From positions 1 to 53,189 of the IMG/VR virus record IMGVR_UViG_3300034284_000417: DNA of 53,189 nucleotides, one strand, 5' to 3'. Position numbers and translations under genes: made by a program. The notes below the pieces were generated by a model that was not told where the DNA came from, searched no databases, and saw only the letters and a list, made by a program, of their open reading frames with translations. Shown here piece by piece: positions 7,943-15,141 of this stretch; within the stretch, counting starts at the first letter, position 1; each line of letters begins with the position of its first letter. The DNA comes from a virus.

Positions 7943-8227
7943 TTATTTTGTTTTTAATTCGTTAATTGCATCTTCAGCATACTTGTCGTTTTGCTGTTGA
8001 AGATATTCAATCCGGTCTAACATAAGTTGTTTATTATCTTTTGCTGTTTGCTCTATATAAGCTTTCTGGTCCTCATATAGCTTTTGCCAATAATTAACTC
8101 TTTCTTCCATCAGTTTACCTTGATACCAAATAATACCTATCATAAGGACTATGGTGAAAGATTGCTCTTTTAGTTTAGATAAAAATGTATCCGTGAATCC
8201 TGATACCGGCTTTGCTGGTTCTTTCAT
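7943..8227 (-). CDS. Membrane-anchored coiled-coil protein (Rz-like topology)
   Basis: A 94-aa protein with a hydrophobic segment at about 25-38 (IVLMIGIIWY) and a long charged helix (about 40-94) with heptad-like spacing. This topology resembles Rz-type inner-membrane spanins or structural coiled coils, but no lipoprotein partner is adjacent and the segment is short. Its start overlaps the stop of the 56-aa gene. Confidence 0.6.
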   Translation of the reverse strand: MKEPAKPVSGFTDTFLSKLKEQSFTIVLMIGIIWYQGKLMEERVNYWQKLYEDQKAYIEQTAKDNKQLMLDRIEYLQQQNDKYAEDAINELKTK

Positions 8228-8394
8228 GTCTTAGCTGTAATTTCTCTATAAGCTGTTTCATAATACTCGTCTGTCATTATGCTTACTCTACTGCCTGGGT
8301 GCTTTAGTGCAGCTAGGAAAGTAGGGTAGTGGTAGATGTGATCGTCTGAATCAATCACAACCCACTTTTCTGCTACCTGTTTTTTCTTAACCAT
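8224..8394 (-). CDS. 56-aa hypothetical protein
   Basis: A basic N terminus (MVKKKQVAEKWVVIDSDDHI) and a Tyr-rich C-terminal part. Linked at both ends: its ATG lies inside the end of the 83-aa gene (8-nt overlap) and its TGA overlaps the next start (ATGA), supporting genuine coding. Function unknown. Confidence 0.6.
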   Translation of the reverse strand: MVKKKQVAEKWVVIDSDDHIYHYPTFLAALKHPGSRVSIMTDEYYETAYREITAKT

Positions 8395-8638
8395 TGGTAT
8401 TGTTTCGAATGATACGAACCAAATCCTCTAAATCACCTGAACCTTTAATTTTAAGAGTCATTGAATCAAAGATAGAACATTCCCAACCATCCTTAGCTGC
8501 TTCGTCATCTGAATTTGACATAATACAGATGTCACCAATATCTATAGAGTAGTAGTAAAACCCACGTTCATCTCCTGCTTCTTCAGCAGACACATCAACA
8601 CGTTCAAAACCCAATTTTTCAAAAATTTCCTCTGTCAT
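8387..8638 (-). CDS. 83-aa acidic hypothetical protein
   Basis: Soluble and acidic (many Asp/Glu), with MTEEIFEKLGFERVDVS at the start and a final basic RIIRNNTNG. It overlaps the following 56-aa gene by 8 nt. The acidic, small form is common among phage early genes that target host proteins, but nothing specific supports that here. Confidence 0.6.
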   Translation of the reverse strand: MTEEIFEKLGFERVDVSAEEAGDERGFYYYSIDIGDICIMSNSDDEAAKDGWECSIFDSMTLKIKGSGDLEDLVRIIRNNTNG

Positions 8639-8642
8639 AACA

Positions 8643-8792
8643 TTATTTCTTATGTCCCCAAGATACGGAAAAACCTTTACGTCCCCAAATAAAATCTACA
8701 CATTTAAAACCAAATAGTATCTTATCGTAAGTGTATTTGATTGTAGGAGTTATAAAAAACTCGTAGGATTGATGGTAGCGTTCGATTTTCAT
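8643..8792 (-). CDS. 49-aa aromatic-rich hypothetical protein
   Basis: Rich in Phe, Tyr and Trp (MKIERYHQSYEFFITPTIKY at the start, then FIWGRKGFSVSWG). Its start overlaps the stop of the 103-aa gene by an ATGA junction and it ends 4 nt before the next ATG. Function unknown. Confidence 0.55.
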   Translation of the reverse strand: MKIERYHQSYEFFITPTIKYTYDKILFGFKCVDFIWGRKGFSVSWGHKK

Positions 8793-9100
8793 TTTTTATC
8801 TAGTTTATGATAATCTTCCCAGTTACTGTAAGTCAAACCCCATTGTAGATTAAACCACGACATTTCACGTTCTGCTGATTTAGCTGATTCGCGTAATTCC
8901 TTCATAAGGTATTTTTTACCCCATTTTTTAAATTCTTCACCCTGTTCAACAGTCATTGTGTATTCTCTAAACCAATCCTTTACACCTACAATATCATCAT
9001 AGGTAACATTATGACCAGCAATAATAAACATTTGATTGATTAGATCAATGATTGCTTTGTCTTTTTTTTGTTCTCGAGTTAATCGTTTCCTTTTTTCCAC
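8789..9100 (-). CDS. 103-aa basic hypothetical protein
   Basis: A Lys/Arg-rich N terminus (MEKRKRLTREQKKDKAIIDL), then alpha-helical segments. It overlaps the end of the 117-aa gene by 22 nt and the next gene by 4 nt. The basic N terminus could bind nucleic acid; no domain is recognised. Confidence 0.6.
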   Translation of the reverse strand: MEKRKRLTREQKKDKAIIDLINQMFIIAGHNVTYDDIVGVKDWFREYTMTVEQGEEFKKWGKKYLMKELRESAKSAEREMSWFNLQWGLTYSNWEDYHKLDKK

Positions 9101-9432
9101 AATTCGTATACTGAGTTCTTAGTCTTAAATTTAAGAAAATTTTCTCGTTTTTCCAACACCTCTGTAATGGGAGTTGTTTGCCAAGTAAAAAACTGGTTGA
9201 ATGGAGACATAATCAATGAATAACCAATTGCTGGTTTATCGTGTCGGGCTTTAAATGTTCTATCTTCATTCCACTCAACCCACATTACTTCTTTAGATTG
9301 ATTGGTTAGTCCGTCTCGTTCACGAACTAATTTCCAATTGAATTCGTTTTCAATTACATTTTGTTCAAGAGCAACCTTCATAACATTATCTTCTAATGTC
9401 ATTGGAATTTTAGTTTGTTTGAGTTTGCTCAT
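9079..9432 (-). CDS. 117-aa hypothetical protein
   Basis: Mixed alpha/beta composition with several Trp residues (VMWVEWNED, FFTWQTTP). The start region is a 21-bp sequence nearly identical to the one before the 75-aa gene (see repeat at 9430-9450). Function unknown. Confidence 0.6.
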   Translation of the reverse strand: MSKLKQTKIPMTLEDNVMKVALEQNVIENEFNWKLVRERDGLTNQSKEVMWVEWNEDRTFKARHDKPAIGYSLIMSPFNQFFTWQTTPITEVLEKRENFLKFKTKNSVYELWKKGND

Positions 9433-9450
9433 TTCTCGTTGGTGTCAAAG
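9430..9450 (-). repeat. 21-bp near-identical gene-junction repeat, copy 1
   Basis: In coding sense CTTTGACACCAACGAGAAAT then G. It covers the stop of the 75-aa gene (TGA) and the ATG of the 117-aa gene. Copy 2 at 9670-9690 differs by one base. Confidence 0.8.
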
Positions 9451-9672
9451 ATTCTCGTTTTTATATTCATTGTCAAAAGCATCAGAAATCTGTTGAAGGG
9501 TCAAGTTTCCATACTTGTAGGCAAAGTCAACCATTCGATCTTTTTCCTCTTGTTCAAATGTCGCAACCTCTTTCGCTGCCATCATCAATGCCTCGCACTG
9601 TGCGGTGTGTTTAGACCACTCTCCAGCTAATTCGTCTAGGCGGTCTGCAATTACAAATGTTAGTGTTTTCAT
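9445..9672 (-). CDS. 75-aa hypothetical protein
   Basis: Soluble, mostly helical and acidic, with an A-rich centre (ALMMAAKEVATFEQEEKD). Its ATG overlaps the TGA of the 48-aa gene. No family recognised. Confidence 0.55.
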   Translation of the reverse strand: MKTLTFVIADRLDELAGEWSKHTAQCEALMMAAKEVATFEQEEKDRMVDFAYKYGNLTLQQISDAFDNEYKNENL

Positions 9673-9815
9673 TTCTCGTTGGTGTTAAAGGTTTCGGTAT
9701 AATTTTTAATTACCTCATCTTGGATTAAGTCAAGCATTCGGGTGTGTGAAAGTTCACCTCTTCTAACCTGTTGTTCTAGTTCTCTCACAAATGCGGTTTT
9801 AAGATATTTAGGCAT
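9669..9815 (-). CDS. 48-aa hypothetical protein
   Basis: MPKYLKTAFVRELEQQVRRG at the start, predicted helical and charged. Its last codons (N-T-N-E-K) are encoded by the second copy of the 21-bp repeat, so its C terminus may have been created by that duplication. ATGA overlap with the next gene. Confidence 0.5.
   Translation of the reverse strand: MPKYLKTAFVRELEQQVRRGELSHTRMLDLIQDEVIKNYTETFNTNEK
9670..9690 (-). repeat. 21-bp near-identical gene-junction repeat, copy 2
   Basis: Same as copy 1 except A for G, so the in-frame TGA becomes TAA in another frame and the upstream gene reads through to the later TGA. It covers the ATG of the 75-aa gene. Confidence 0.8.
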
Positions 9816-9817
9816 TT

Positions 9818-10402
9818 TTATTTTAAAATAATATCATAGTAATCAACCTTTTTAATACCACCATCAATGTTATTGATAGTATATTTTTGGGGGTAATCTT
9901 TCTTACACTGTTTAATACGTTCTTGCTTACTTCCTTTAGTATGGTACTGATAGTACAACCAAGCCTCCCAGTATTGAGAGACACACTCACGTTCTGGAGA
10001 AGTAAATACTAGAGCAATTTGGTATTTAAAAAATACAAAAGACCAAATAGGATTCCATTCGTGTCTGTAATCGGTTTCACTCCATTTAGTTTTATAGCCC
10101 AATCCTACGAAATCAAATCCAATCTTTTTAGGAACTGGGAATCGGTAACGTAGTTTTTCTTTATACATTTCATCAAGTGGTTTGATATCTTGTTTAAATT
10201 GAACATCGGGATTTGCGTTATTCCACTTCTCCCTACGTGCTAATTCCCTTATAGCTTCATCCATAGCCATTTTAGGGGTTGGTTTAACCAATTTGCGTGG
10301 ATGAAAATATGGTGTACCAATAGCTACCTTACCAATATAAAACTTAACTCGAGGTATCTTAAACGGGGAGTTAAGTATTTTTAAAAATTCAAATTGACTC
10401 AT
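9818..10402 (-). CDS. 194-aa hypothetical phage protein
   Basis: Rich in Tyr, Trp and Lys, with EWNPIWSFVFFKYQIALVF (hydrophobic strands) and YWEAWLYYQYHT, then a basic segment KQERIKQCKKDYPQKY. No signal or clear membrane helix. It sits 2 nt downstream of the metallophosphoesterase gene and is probably co-transcribed with it. Family not recognised. Confidence 0.65.
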   Translation of the reverse strand: MSQFEFLKILNSPFKIPRVKFYIGKVAIGTPYFHPRKLVKPTPKMAMDEAIRELARREKWNNANPDVQFKQDIKPLDEMYKEKLRYRFPVPKKIGFDFVGLGYKTKWSETDYRHEWNPIWSFVFFKYQIALVFTSPERECVSQYWEAWLYYQYHTKGSKQERIKQCKKDYPQKYTINNIDGGIKKVDYYDIILK

Positions 10403-10404
10403 AA

Positions 10405-11091
10405 CTAAATAAATTCTAATTCGTTTGTTTCAGGATCCCAGTCAATAGTAACAGGTTTATTTGCGTATTTGTAACGCTCATTTAACACAGCAGCGTTGAT
10501 AAAGTGGGTATCATTATGGAATTTGTAACCATAACCTGAATGGATATGTCCAAACACGTGAATTTTAGGTTTGATTTCATCTACTCGAACCCTGAGTAAC
10601 TCACAGCCTACATTTAGGTTACCCGAAGGGGTAACATCACAATGTCCAAATGGAGGACCATGAGTTATTAAAATATCAGTGTCGTTTGGAATTGCATTCC
10701 ATTTTTCTTGCAATTCAACACCATTACGAGGTAAATTAAAAGCCCAATCGCAAAATTCTGGTTGCCAAGGTGAACCATAAATTTTTACCCCATCAATAAC
10801 GTGAGTTTGATCTTTTAAGTAAATCAATCCACCACTGTAGGCATCCATCAACTCTTTAGCTAAATTAGGATAATCTTCAAACATTCGATCGTGATTACCA
10901 GCAATAAACACTCGGTGTTTGTAATCCATTGTAAGCAATGAACTATACCAGTTAACAAAATCAGCTACGTCTTGTGACTCATAACCTGAATTCATAAAAT
11001 CACCAGCGTGAATGATCAAGTCACCACCAGGAAGATCTTTATTGATTTCCCTGTGTTTAGTGTGAGTGTCGCTGATGAATGTGATTTTCAT
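10405..11091 (-). CDS. Calcineurin-like metallophosphoesterase
   Basis: A 228-aa enzyme with the full two-metal set: S-D-T-H (D8, H10), H-A-G-D (D31), G-N-H-D (65-68), T-H-G (H144) and F-G-H-I-H (H182, H184). Members cleave phosphomonoesters or phosphodiesters, including nucleotides, cyclic nucleotides and RNA or DNA ends. No extra domain or signal is present, so it acts in the cytoplasm. Substrate cannot be told from sequence; roles in nucleotide scavenging or in removing host signalling nucleotides are both possible. Confidence 0.92.
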   Translation of the reverse strand: MKITFISDTHTKHREINKDLPGGDLIIHAGDFMNSGYESQDVADFVNWYSSLLTMDYKHRVFIAGNHDRMFEDYPNLAKELMDAYSGGLIYLKDQTHVIDGVKIYGSPWQPEFCDWAFNLPRNGVELQEKWNAIPNDTDILITHGPPFGHCDVTPSGNLNVGCELLRVRVDEIKPKIHVFGHIHSGYGYKFHNDTHFINAAVLNERYKYANKPVTIDWDPETNELEFI

Positions 11092-11092
11092 T

Positions 11093-11164
11093 TTACTTAG
11101 TCTTAGGCATCTTCCCTAAAATAGCTAGTAGAAGTACAATTACGATTATTCCTAGTGCAAACAT
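11093..11164 (-). CDS. 23-aa membrane micropeptide (tentative)
   Basis: M-F-A-L-G-I-I-V-I-V-L-L-L-A-I-L-G then KMPKTK: one complete hydrophobic helix with a positive tail, ending 1 nt before the metallophosphoesterase start. The topology is plausible for a real micropeptide, but an ORF this short could arise by chance. Confidence 0.35.
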   Translation of the reverse strand: MFALGIIVIVLLLAILGKMPKTK

Positions 11165-11196
11165 ATTTTTTTTTAATAATACTTAAAGATATAAAC

Positions 11197-11505
11197 TTAT
11201 TTAGCTGTATCCAACTCTGCGGTAACTTTCTTTACCGTGTCTTTGACGACTGGAGGAGGAGGAGGCGGTGGAACTGCAACCGGTTTCTTGACTACCGGGG
11301 CCGGTGGTGCTACTTTCTCTACTTCCTTAACTACGATCACGGTATCTGCTTTAACAGCCTCTGGAGCTGATGCTTCGATAGATTCTGCAAGATCTTCTTG
11401 AGGATAGCTAGGAAAGTAAAAAGCCATCACTGCTAAGGATACTAAGATAGCCGGTGAGGCTAGTACCAAAGTACCGGTCAGTTGTAAACGTTTAAACTTG
11501 TTCAT
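11197..11505 (-). CDS. Single-span membrane protein with proline-rich tail
   Basis: A 102-aa protein: basic start (MNKFKRLQL), a membrane segment (about 10-30), an acidic region, then Lys/Val/Pro segments with an uninterrupted run of seven prolines (about residues 79-85). The layout recalls TonB-like or spanin-like proteins that reach across the periplasm. It overlaps the 138-aa gene by 14 nt and lies near the anchored glucosaminidase gene, so a role in lysis or the envelope is possible. Confidence 0.65.
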   Translation of the reverse strand: MNKFKRLQLTGTLVLASPAILVSLAVMAFYFPSYPQEDLAESIEASAPEAVKADTVIVVKEVEKVAPPAPVVKKPVAVPPPPPPPVVKDTVKKVTAELDTAK

Positions 11506-11908
11506 TGATCAGGGCCTGGTAAATATTAGACAGTGAGTGTTTGATGTTAGCTCGAATTTCAGCTTCCATTACATTGCGGCGAGCCTCTACCTCCATATCA
11601 AACATCCGGATAAGACGTTCATGAGATTTACCCTCTACCGGGATAACGTAACTATAGGAGTGATTTACGATAGTAATCAAATGTCCTTCGATAATAACGT
11701 GGATCTGATTATCCTTACTGCGGATGTAGCGCTTGCCTGAAATCGGAGACATTAGTAAAGTACTGGACTTTCTACAAGCTAGTCGCTTGCAAATTGCTAG
11801 AGCTTCTACCTCGTACTCATTCTTAGGAGCCTGGTACTTAGAAGGGTCTATCAAACGGAATAGGCCGATGCCTACTCGCTGGGTAAAACGTTTTAATTTA
11901 TGTTGCAT
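11492..11908 (-). CDS. 138-aa hypothetical protein
   Basis: A basic N terminus (MQHKLKRFTQRVGIGLFRLI), a middle part with strands (SGKRYIRSKDNQIHVIIEGH), and a C-terminal helix (MEVEARRNVMEAEIRANIKH). No transmembrane segment is clear. It lies between the glucosaminidase-like gene and the proline-rich membrane protein. Function unknown. Confidence 0.6.
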   Translation of the reverse strand: MQHKLKRFTQRVGIGLFRLIDPSKYQAPKNEYEVEALAICKRLACRKSSTLLMSPISGKRYIRSKDNQIHVIIEGHLITIVNHSYSYVIPVEGKSHERLIRMFDMEVEARRNVMEAEIRANIKHSLSNIYQALINEQV

Positions 11909-11939
11909 AACCTTGATTTAACTTTATAAAGATACGAAC

Positions 11940-12497
11940 TTAAAACTTCTCTTTCAACTTTTCAGCTAACTTTCTTACTTTAGCTACGTAGTGAGGATCT
12001 TCGGCATAGCTGCCGGACAGGTAGCTGTAGTACTGAGCTTCTGTTCCAATAGCACTTAGGTATCGGCATTGGTAGAAAGCATAGTCGTAGACCGAACTCT
12101 CCCAAGTGTCGTAGTAAGCATGATTGCGGTTGGTACCGCGGGCAGTACTGATTCGAGCCCGAGCTTCTTTCATTCCGAACAGGTTGTGATTCTCCCGGAA
12201 GATACCCGACTGGAAGTTATTGGTCTCAAGCTTGGATTGAGCCAGTACAATGTGAGGAAACTTAATTCCTAAATCCTTCATGAGAGCAACTAGTTCGTCC
12301 TCAGTGAAGGGAGTTTGTTTCATATTAATAAGAAGAATGTTCTTCTCGTATTCGGACAAATTATTAATCCAAGTAAATCGTCCGATGCCGTATGAGATTG
12401 CTAGAGATAATCCCAGTATCATTCCTAAAGTAACGCCTACTTTAGTACGCAGCAGTTTCTTAAACTGAAGTTGGTTTTTGTCGTAGATGTAAAACAT
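11940..12497 (-). CDS. Membrane-anchored glucosaminidase (GH73/FlgJ-like)
   Basis: A 185-aa protein with a hydrophobic anchor at about 20-40, then a catalytic domain. F-P-H-I-V-L-A-Q-S-K-L-E-T-N (catalytic Glu91) and ENHNLFGMK match the GH73 pattern A..ALE(S/T)....N.FG.K; later Y-Y-D-T-W-E-S-S-V and a tyrosine-rich segment also fit. Such enzymes cut the glycan strand of peptidoglycan. The N-in anchor would hold it on the periplasmic face as a signal-anchor endolysin, or it may act in virion entry or host wall remodelling. Confidence 0.85.
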   Translation of the reverse strand: MFYIYDKNQLQFKKLLRTKVGVTLGMILGLSLAISYGIGRFTWINNLSEYEKNILLINMKQTPFTEDELVALMKDLGIKFPHIVLAQSKLETNNFQSGIFRENHNLFGMKEARARISTARGTNRNHAYYDTWESSVYDYAFYQCRYLSAIGTEAQYYSYLSGSYAEDPHYVAKVRKLAEKLKEKF

Positions 12498-12499
12498 GA

Positions 12500-12700
12500 T
12501 TATTTTTCTTCGTTTAACTTAGCCAGACGCTCGTCCAATCGACCGAGTTCTCGCTCTAGTTCAGCCTTTTGAGCTATCAGGCTCTCAAGCTGTTCAACAC
12601 TCTTAAAAGCGAGAGTATCCATTTGACTTGCCAGTATGAAGAGCTTATCAAGCTTTTCAGATCGGGTGTACTCTAAAAGTTCTTTTCTAGTCATAACCAT
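12500..12700 (-). CDS. 66-aa coiled-coil protein
   Basis: MVMTRKELLEYTRSEKLDKL at the start, then a leucine-heptad helix (about 30-66, ending LDERLAKLNEEK). The start at 12700 is preferred: an in-frame ATG at 12751 would lie in the inverted repeat of the divergent promoter region and encode an unlikely Phe/Ile-rich extension. First gene of the leftward cluster, 2 nt before the glucosaminidase gene. Confidence 0.6.
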   Translation of the reverse strand: MVMTRKELLEYTRSEKLDKLFILASQMDTLAFKSVEQLESLIAQKAELERELGRLDERLAKLNEEK

Positions 12701-12740
12701 TTTTATTTCGATAAAGATAAGAAGAAAAAACTTAATATAC

Positions 12741-12765
12741 AACTTCTCCAAGTTTAAGAGAAGTT
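12741..12765. promoter_or_regulatory. Perfect inverted repeat in the divergent intergenic region
   Basis: AACTTCTC and GAGAAGTT, 8-bp arms with a 9-nt spacer, between the leftward coiled-coil gene and the rightward lipoprotein gene. Symmetry and position suggest an operator for a dimeric regulator. The following AT-rich stretch (to 12795) includes TATAAT at 12780-12785 on the plus strand. Confidence 0.45.
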
Positions 12766-12795
12766 TAACTATATATTAATATAATATTAAGACCC

Positions 12796-13005
12796 ATGAA
12801 AAAAGTACTCCTTTTCCTTTCAGGGTTGACCTTGATGGTGTCATGTTCAACCCCACGAGCAGTCTCAGTTGGCACTCAAAAGCCAAGCCATACCCGTGTC
12901 GCCTACATCTATGATGATAAAGTGGTGATTGTAACTTCCAGGGAGCTTACCAGAGAGCAATATGCTCAAATGGTAGCTTTAAATGATCAGAATAAACAGA
13001 AATAA
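12796..13005 (+). CDS. Small lipoprotein, the only plus-strand gene
   Basis: A 69-aa protein with a lipoprotein signal: K-K at the N terminus, a hydrophobic core and lipobox L-M-V-S-C (Cys17). The remaining 52 residues are soluble (about 18-69), ending NDQNKQK. It is flanked by an AT-rich region with an inverted repeat on the left and a hairpin terminator on the right, so it forms an autonomous unit opposed to all its neighbours, like a moron gene. Surface lipoproteins of this kind can block infection by related phages or change the host envelope; that role is inferred. The lipobox form is common in Bacteroidota. Confidence 0.8.
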   Translation: MKKVLLFLSGLTLMVSCSTPRAVSVGTQKPSHTRVAYIYDDKVVIVTSRELTREQYAQMVALNDQNKQK

Positions 13006-13008
13006 AAA

Positions 13009-13033
13009 AAGGGCCGCAAGGCCCTTCTCTTTT
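13009..13033. terminator. Bidirectional terminator between convergent genes
   Basis: Stem AAGGGCC / GGCCCTT with GCAA loop (13009-13026). A-tract before it and CTCTTTT after it give U-rich tails for both directions, ending both the plus-strand lipoprotein gene and the leftward 122-aa gene. Confidence 0.88.
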
Positions 13034-13400
13034 AATCTATTGAGCGTCCGGCTTCTCGTTCGCCGGCTATGTAATCTCGCATTCCCTGATCGCGATCTTT
13101 TCGAGCTTCTAATTCTTTATCTGAAAGTTTAAAAGCGAGGTAAGGTGCTTTTGTCATAGAATCTGTTTTGATTCCTTCAATACCTGCAAGGGCATCGCCT
13201 TTTTCTTTTACATAAGTATTAATTCTATCGAATAGAAACATTCGTAGCACTCTATCTTGCTTCAAGACGTTTACGGAACCGCCTGGGGCCGGTACTTGAA
13301 CTTCTTTACCGTCTTTAAGGAGTTCTACAAGTTCTTCGATGTACTTGTCTAATTCCCTAGGGTTAACTCCTTCTGTTAGGATGATATCGCTTAATTTCAT
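13032..13400 (-). CDS. 122-aa hypothetical protein
   Basis: MKLSDIILTEGVNPRELDKY at the start, then acidic helices and a basic/acidic C terminus (DYIAGEREAGRSID). The final part is rich in charged residues (KELEARKDRDQGMRD). It ends at the bidirectional terminator and begins behind a TATTTATA element 14 nt before the start, just after nrdA. Could be a late structural protein; family not recognised. Confidence 0.65.
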   Translation of the reverse strand: MKLSDIILTEGVNPRELDKYIEELVELLKDGKEVQVPAPGGSVNVLKQDRVLRMFLFDRINTYVKEKGDALAGIEGIKTDSMTKAPYLAFKLSDKELEARKDRDQGMRDYIAGEREAGRSID

Positions 13401-13414
13401 ACGAAAAGATTTAT

Positions 13415-13422
13415 TATAAATA
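13415..13422 (-). promoter_or_regulatory. TATTTATA element (putative late promoter core)
   Basis: In the gap between nrdA and the 122-aa gene, 14 nt before the start at 13400. Same orientation as the other copies. Confidence 0.5.
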
Positions 13423-13424
13423 GA

Positions 13425-15140
13425 CTAGCCGTCACAAGAAAGGCAATCTTCTGAAGTACGGCTACCAATATCCCCGTTAATAACTGAGTCGGTACGTAGG
13501 TAGTAAAGAGTCTTGATGCCAAGCTTCCAAGCTGTCTGGTGTACCAGGTTAATAAACTTAGGAGAATCGGTAGGATCGAATGACAGATTCAGTGATTGAG
13601 TCTGGTCAATATACTTCTGACGGATAGCAGCCTGCTCTACTAATGCTAGCTGATTGATCTCGGTAAAAGTATAGAAGATCTCCTTATCGTAAGCTGAAAT
13701 AATATCGTCCGGTAGACCTGCTACAGAACCTCTATCTCTGATAATCTGATCCCATACCTCTTCGGTGTTGTGACCTCTCTCCTCTAGGTACGCTTCCAGC
13801 ACCGGGTTCTTACGAATGAACGTACCCTTGCCGCTGTTGAACGTATAAATGTTGGCAGGTATCGGCTCAATACCAGCAGATACACCTCCGGAAATAGTAC
13901 TATTAGAAACAGTCGGCGCAATCGCAAGCAGGTGCGTGTTGCGCATTCCCGTGCCTTTGCACCATTCGGGTTCTCCATATTCGATGGCTAATTTTCTCGA
14001 AGCTGCTTCGGCCTGAGTTCTGATTTGTGAGAAGATTGTATTGGTCCAGCCCGTTGAAGCGATTGAGTTGAATGGTAAGCCTTTTTGCTGTAAGAAAGTA
14101 TGCCAGCCTAGTACCCCTAGTCCGATTGCACGTCCTTTCTTAGCTGAACGATGTGAACGGATCAGCGAATCCTTTCCGTCGGTCTTGTGAAGAAACTCTT
14201 CCATTACTCCGTCCAGGAAGTAGATTGCAGTCTCAATCAAGTCTGTATCTTTCCATTCCTCGTACTTGGCTAGGTTTACCGAAGATAAGCAGCAGATAAA
14301 CGAGTGTTCTTCATCGGTATGAAGAGTAATTTCGGTACAGATGTTAGTCATCGATACCTCTAAGTTGTTCTTAACGTAGGCTGTAGGATTGTCGTTGTTG
14401 ACATTATCCTTAAACATGATATAAGGTTCTCCCGTCTCTACTCTTGACTTAAGGATTTCGACCCAGAGTTCGACTGCTTCTGGGTTTCGTCTTTCAAGTT
14501 TGCGCATAAACTCGTCATCGACAACCACGCATTGATGTAGGTTGAGACATTGACGGTTGGGATCTCCTTTAGGTCTCCTAATTTGGAGGAATTCTTTAAT
14601 ATCTCCATGATTAATGTCTAGGTTTACCGAAGCAGCTCCTCTGCGAACGGCTCCTTGGTTAGTGGCGATAATAGTTGAATCGTAGATTTTAGCCCAGGGC
14701 ACGATTCCTTCTGAGTAGCCGTTGCCGGTGATAGGTGTTCCTCTTTCTCTAACACGAGATAATCCGATACCTACACCACCACCCAGTGAGGAGAGTCGCA
14801 TTAGCTCTGCATTTGTAAGCCCGATTCCTCTAATGCTATCGGGTGTATCGATACCAAAGCATGAGATAGGTAGACCTCTTTCTGTTCCTGTGTTTGAAAG
14901 CACGGGAGAAGCTAGATTTAACCATCCCTTCCACATATATTTAAAGAACTTCGGAGCTAGGTCCGGTCTCTTAAGTCTAGCCGCTACAGCGTTAGCAACA
15001 CGCTGGTAGGCTTTCTTCGGGGTTTCGCCTGGCAGCAAGTATCCTTTCGAGATAGTTGCTAGAGACATATCGTTCATCCATTCGGGAAAATCCTTCCCTG
15101 CCTCCCACTGAGAGGAGTCTACGTAAATGCTATTATTCAT
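13425..15140 (-). CDS. nrdA: Class I ribonucleotide reductase, large subunit
   Basis: Reduces ribonucleoside diphosphates to deoxy forms for phage DNA synthesis, using the radical delivered by NrdB. The 571-aa protein has the radical-chain residues: first redox Cys (C94, in P-I-S-C-F-G), N-I-C-T-E (N266, C268, E270), second redox Cys (C283 in FICCLSSVNL), the Tyr pair (546-547) and C-terminal C566/C569 in D-C-L-S-C-D-G. It is about 190 residues shorter than E. coli NrdA (761): the ATP-cone activity site is absent, so feedback inhibition by dATP at that site is not expected, though the specificity site may remain. A hypothetical gene separates it from nrdB. Confidence 0.95.
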   Translation of the reverse strand: MNNSIYVDSSQWEAGKDFPEWMNDMSLATISKGYLLPGETPKKAYQRVANAVAARLKRPDLAPKFFKYMWKGWLNLASPVLSNTGTERGLPISCFGIDTPDSIRGIGLTNAELMRLSSLGGGVGIGLSRVRERGTPITGNGYSEGIVPWAKIYDSTIIATNQGAVRRGAASVNLDINHGDIKEFLQIRRPKGDPNRQCLNLHQCVVVDDEFMRKLERRNPEAVELWVEILKSRVETGEPYIMFKDNVNNDNPTAYVKNNLEVSMTNICTEITLHTDEEHSFICCLSSVNLAKYEEWKDTDLIETAIYFLDGVMEEFLHKTDGKDSLIRSHRSAKKGRAIGLGVLGWHTFLQQKGLPFNSIASTGWTNTIFSQIRTQAEAASRKLAIEYGEPEWCKGTGMRNTHLLAIAPTVSNSTISGGVSAGIEPIPANIYTFNSGKGTFIRKNPVLEAYLEERGHNTEEVWDQIIRDRGSVAGLPDDIISAYDKEIFYTFTEINQLALVEQAAIRQKYIDQTQSLNLSFDPTDSPKFINLVHQTAWKLGIKTLYYLRTDSVINGDIGSRTSEDCLSCDG

Positions 15141-15141
15141 C

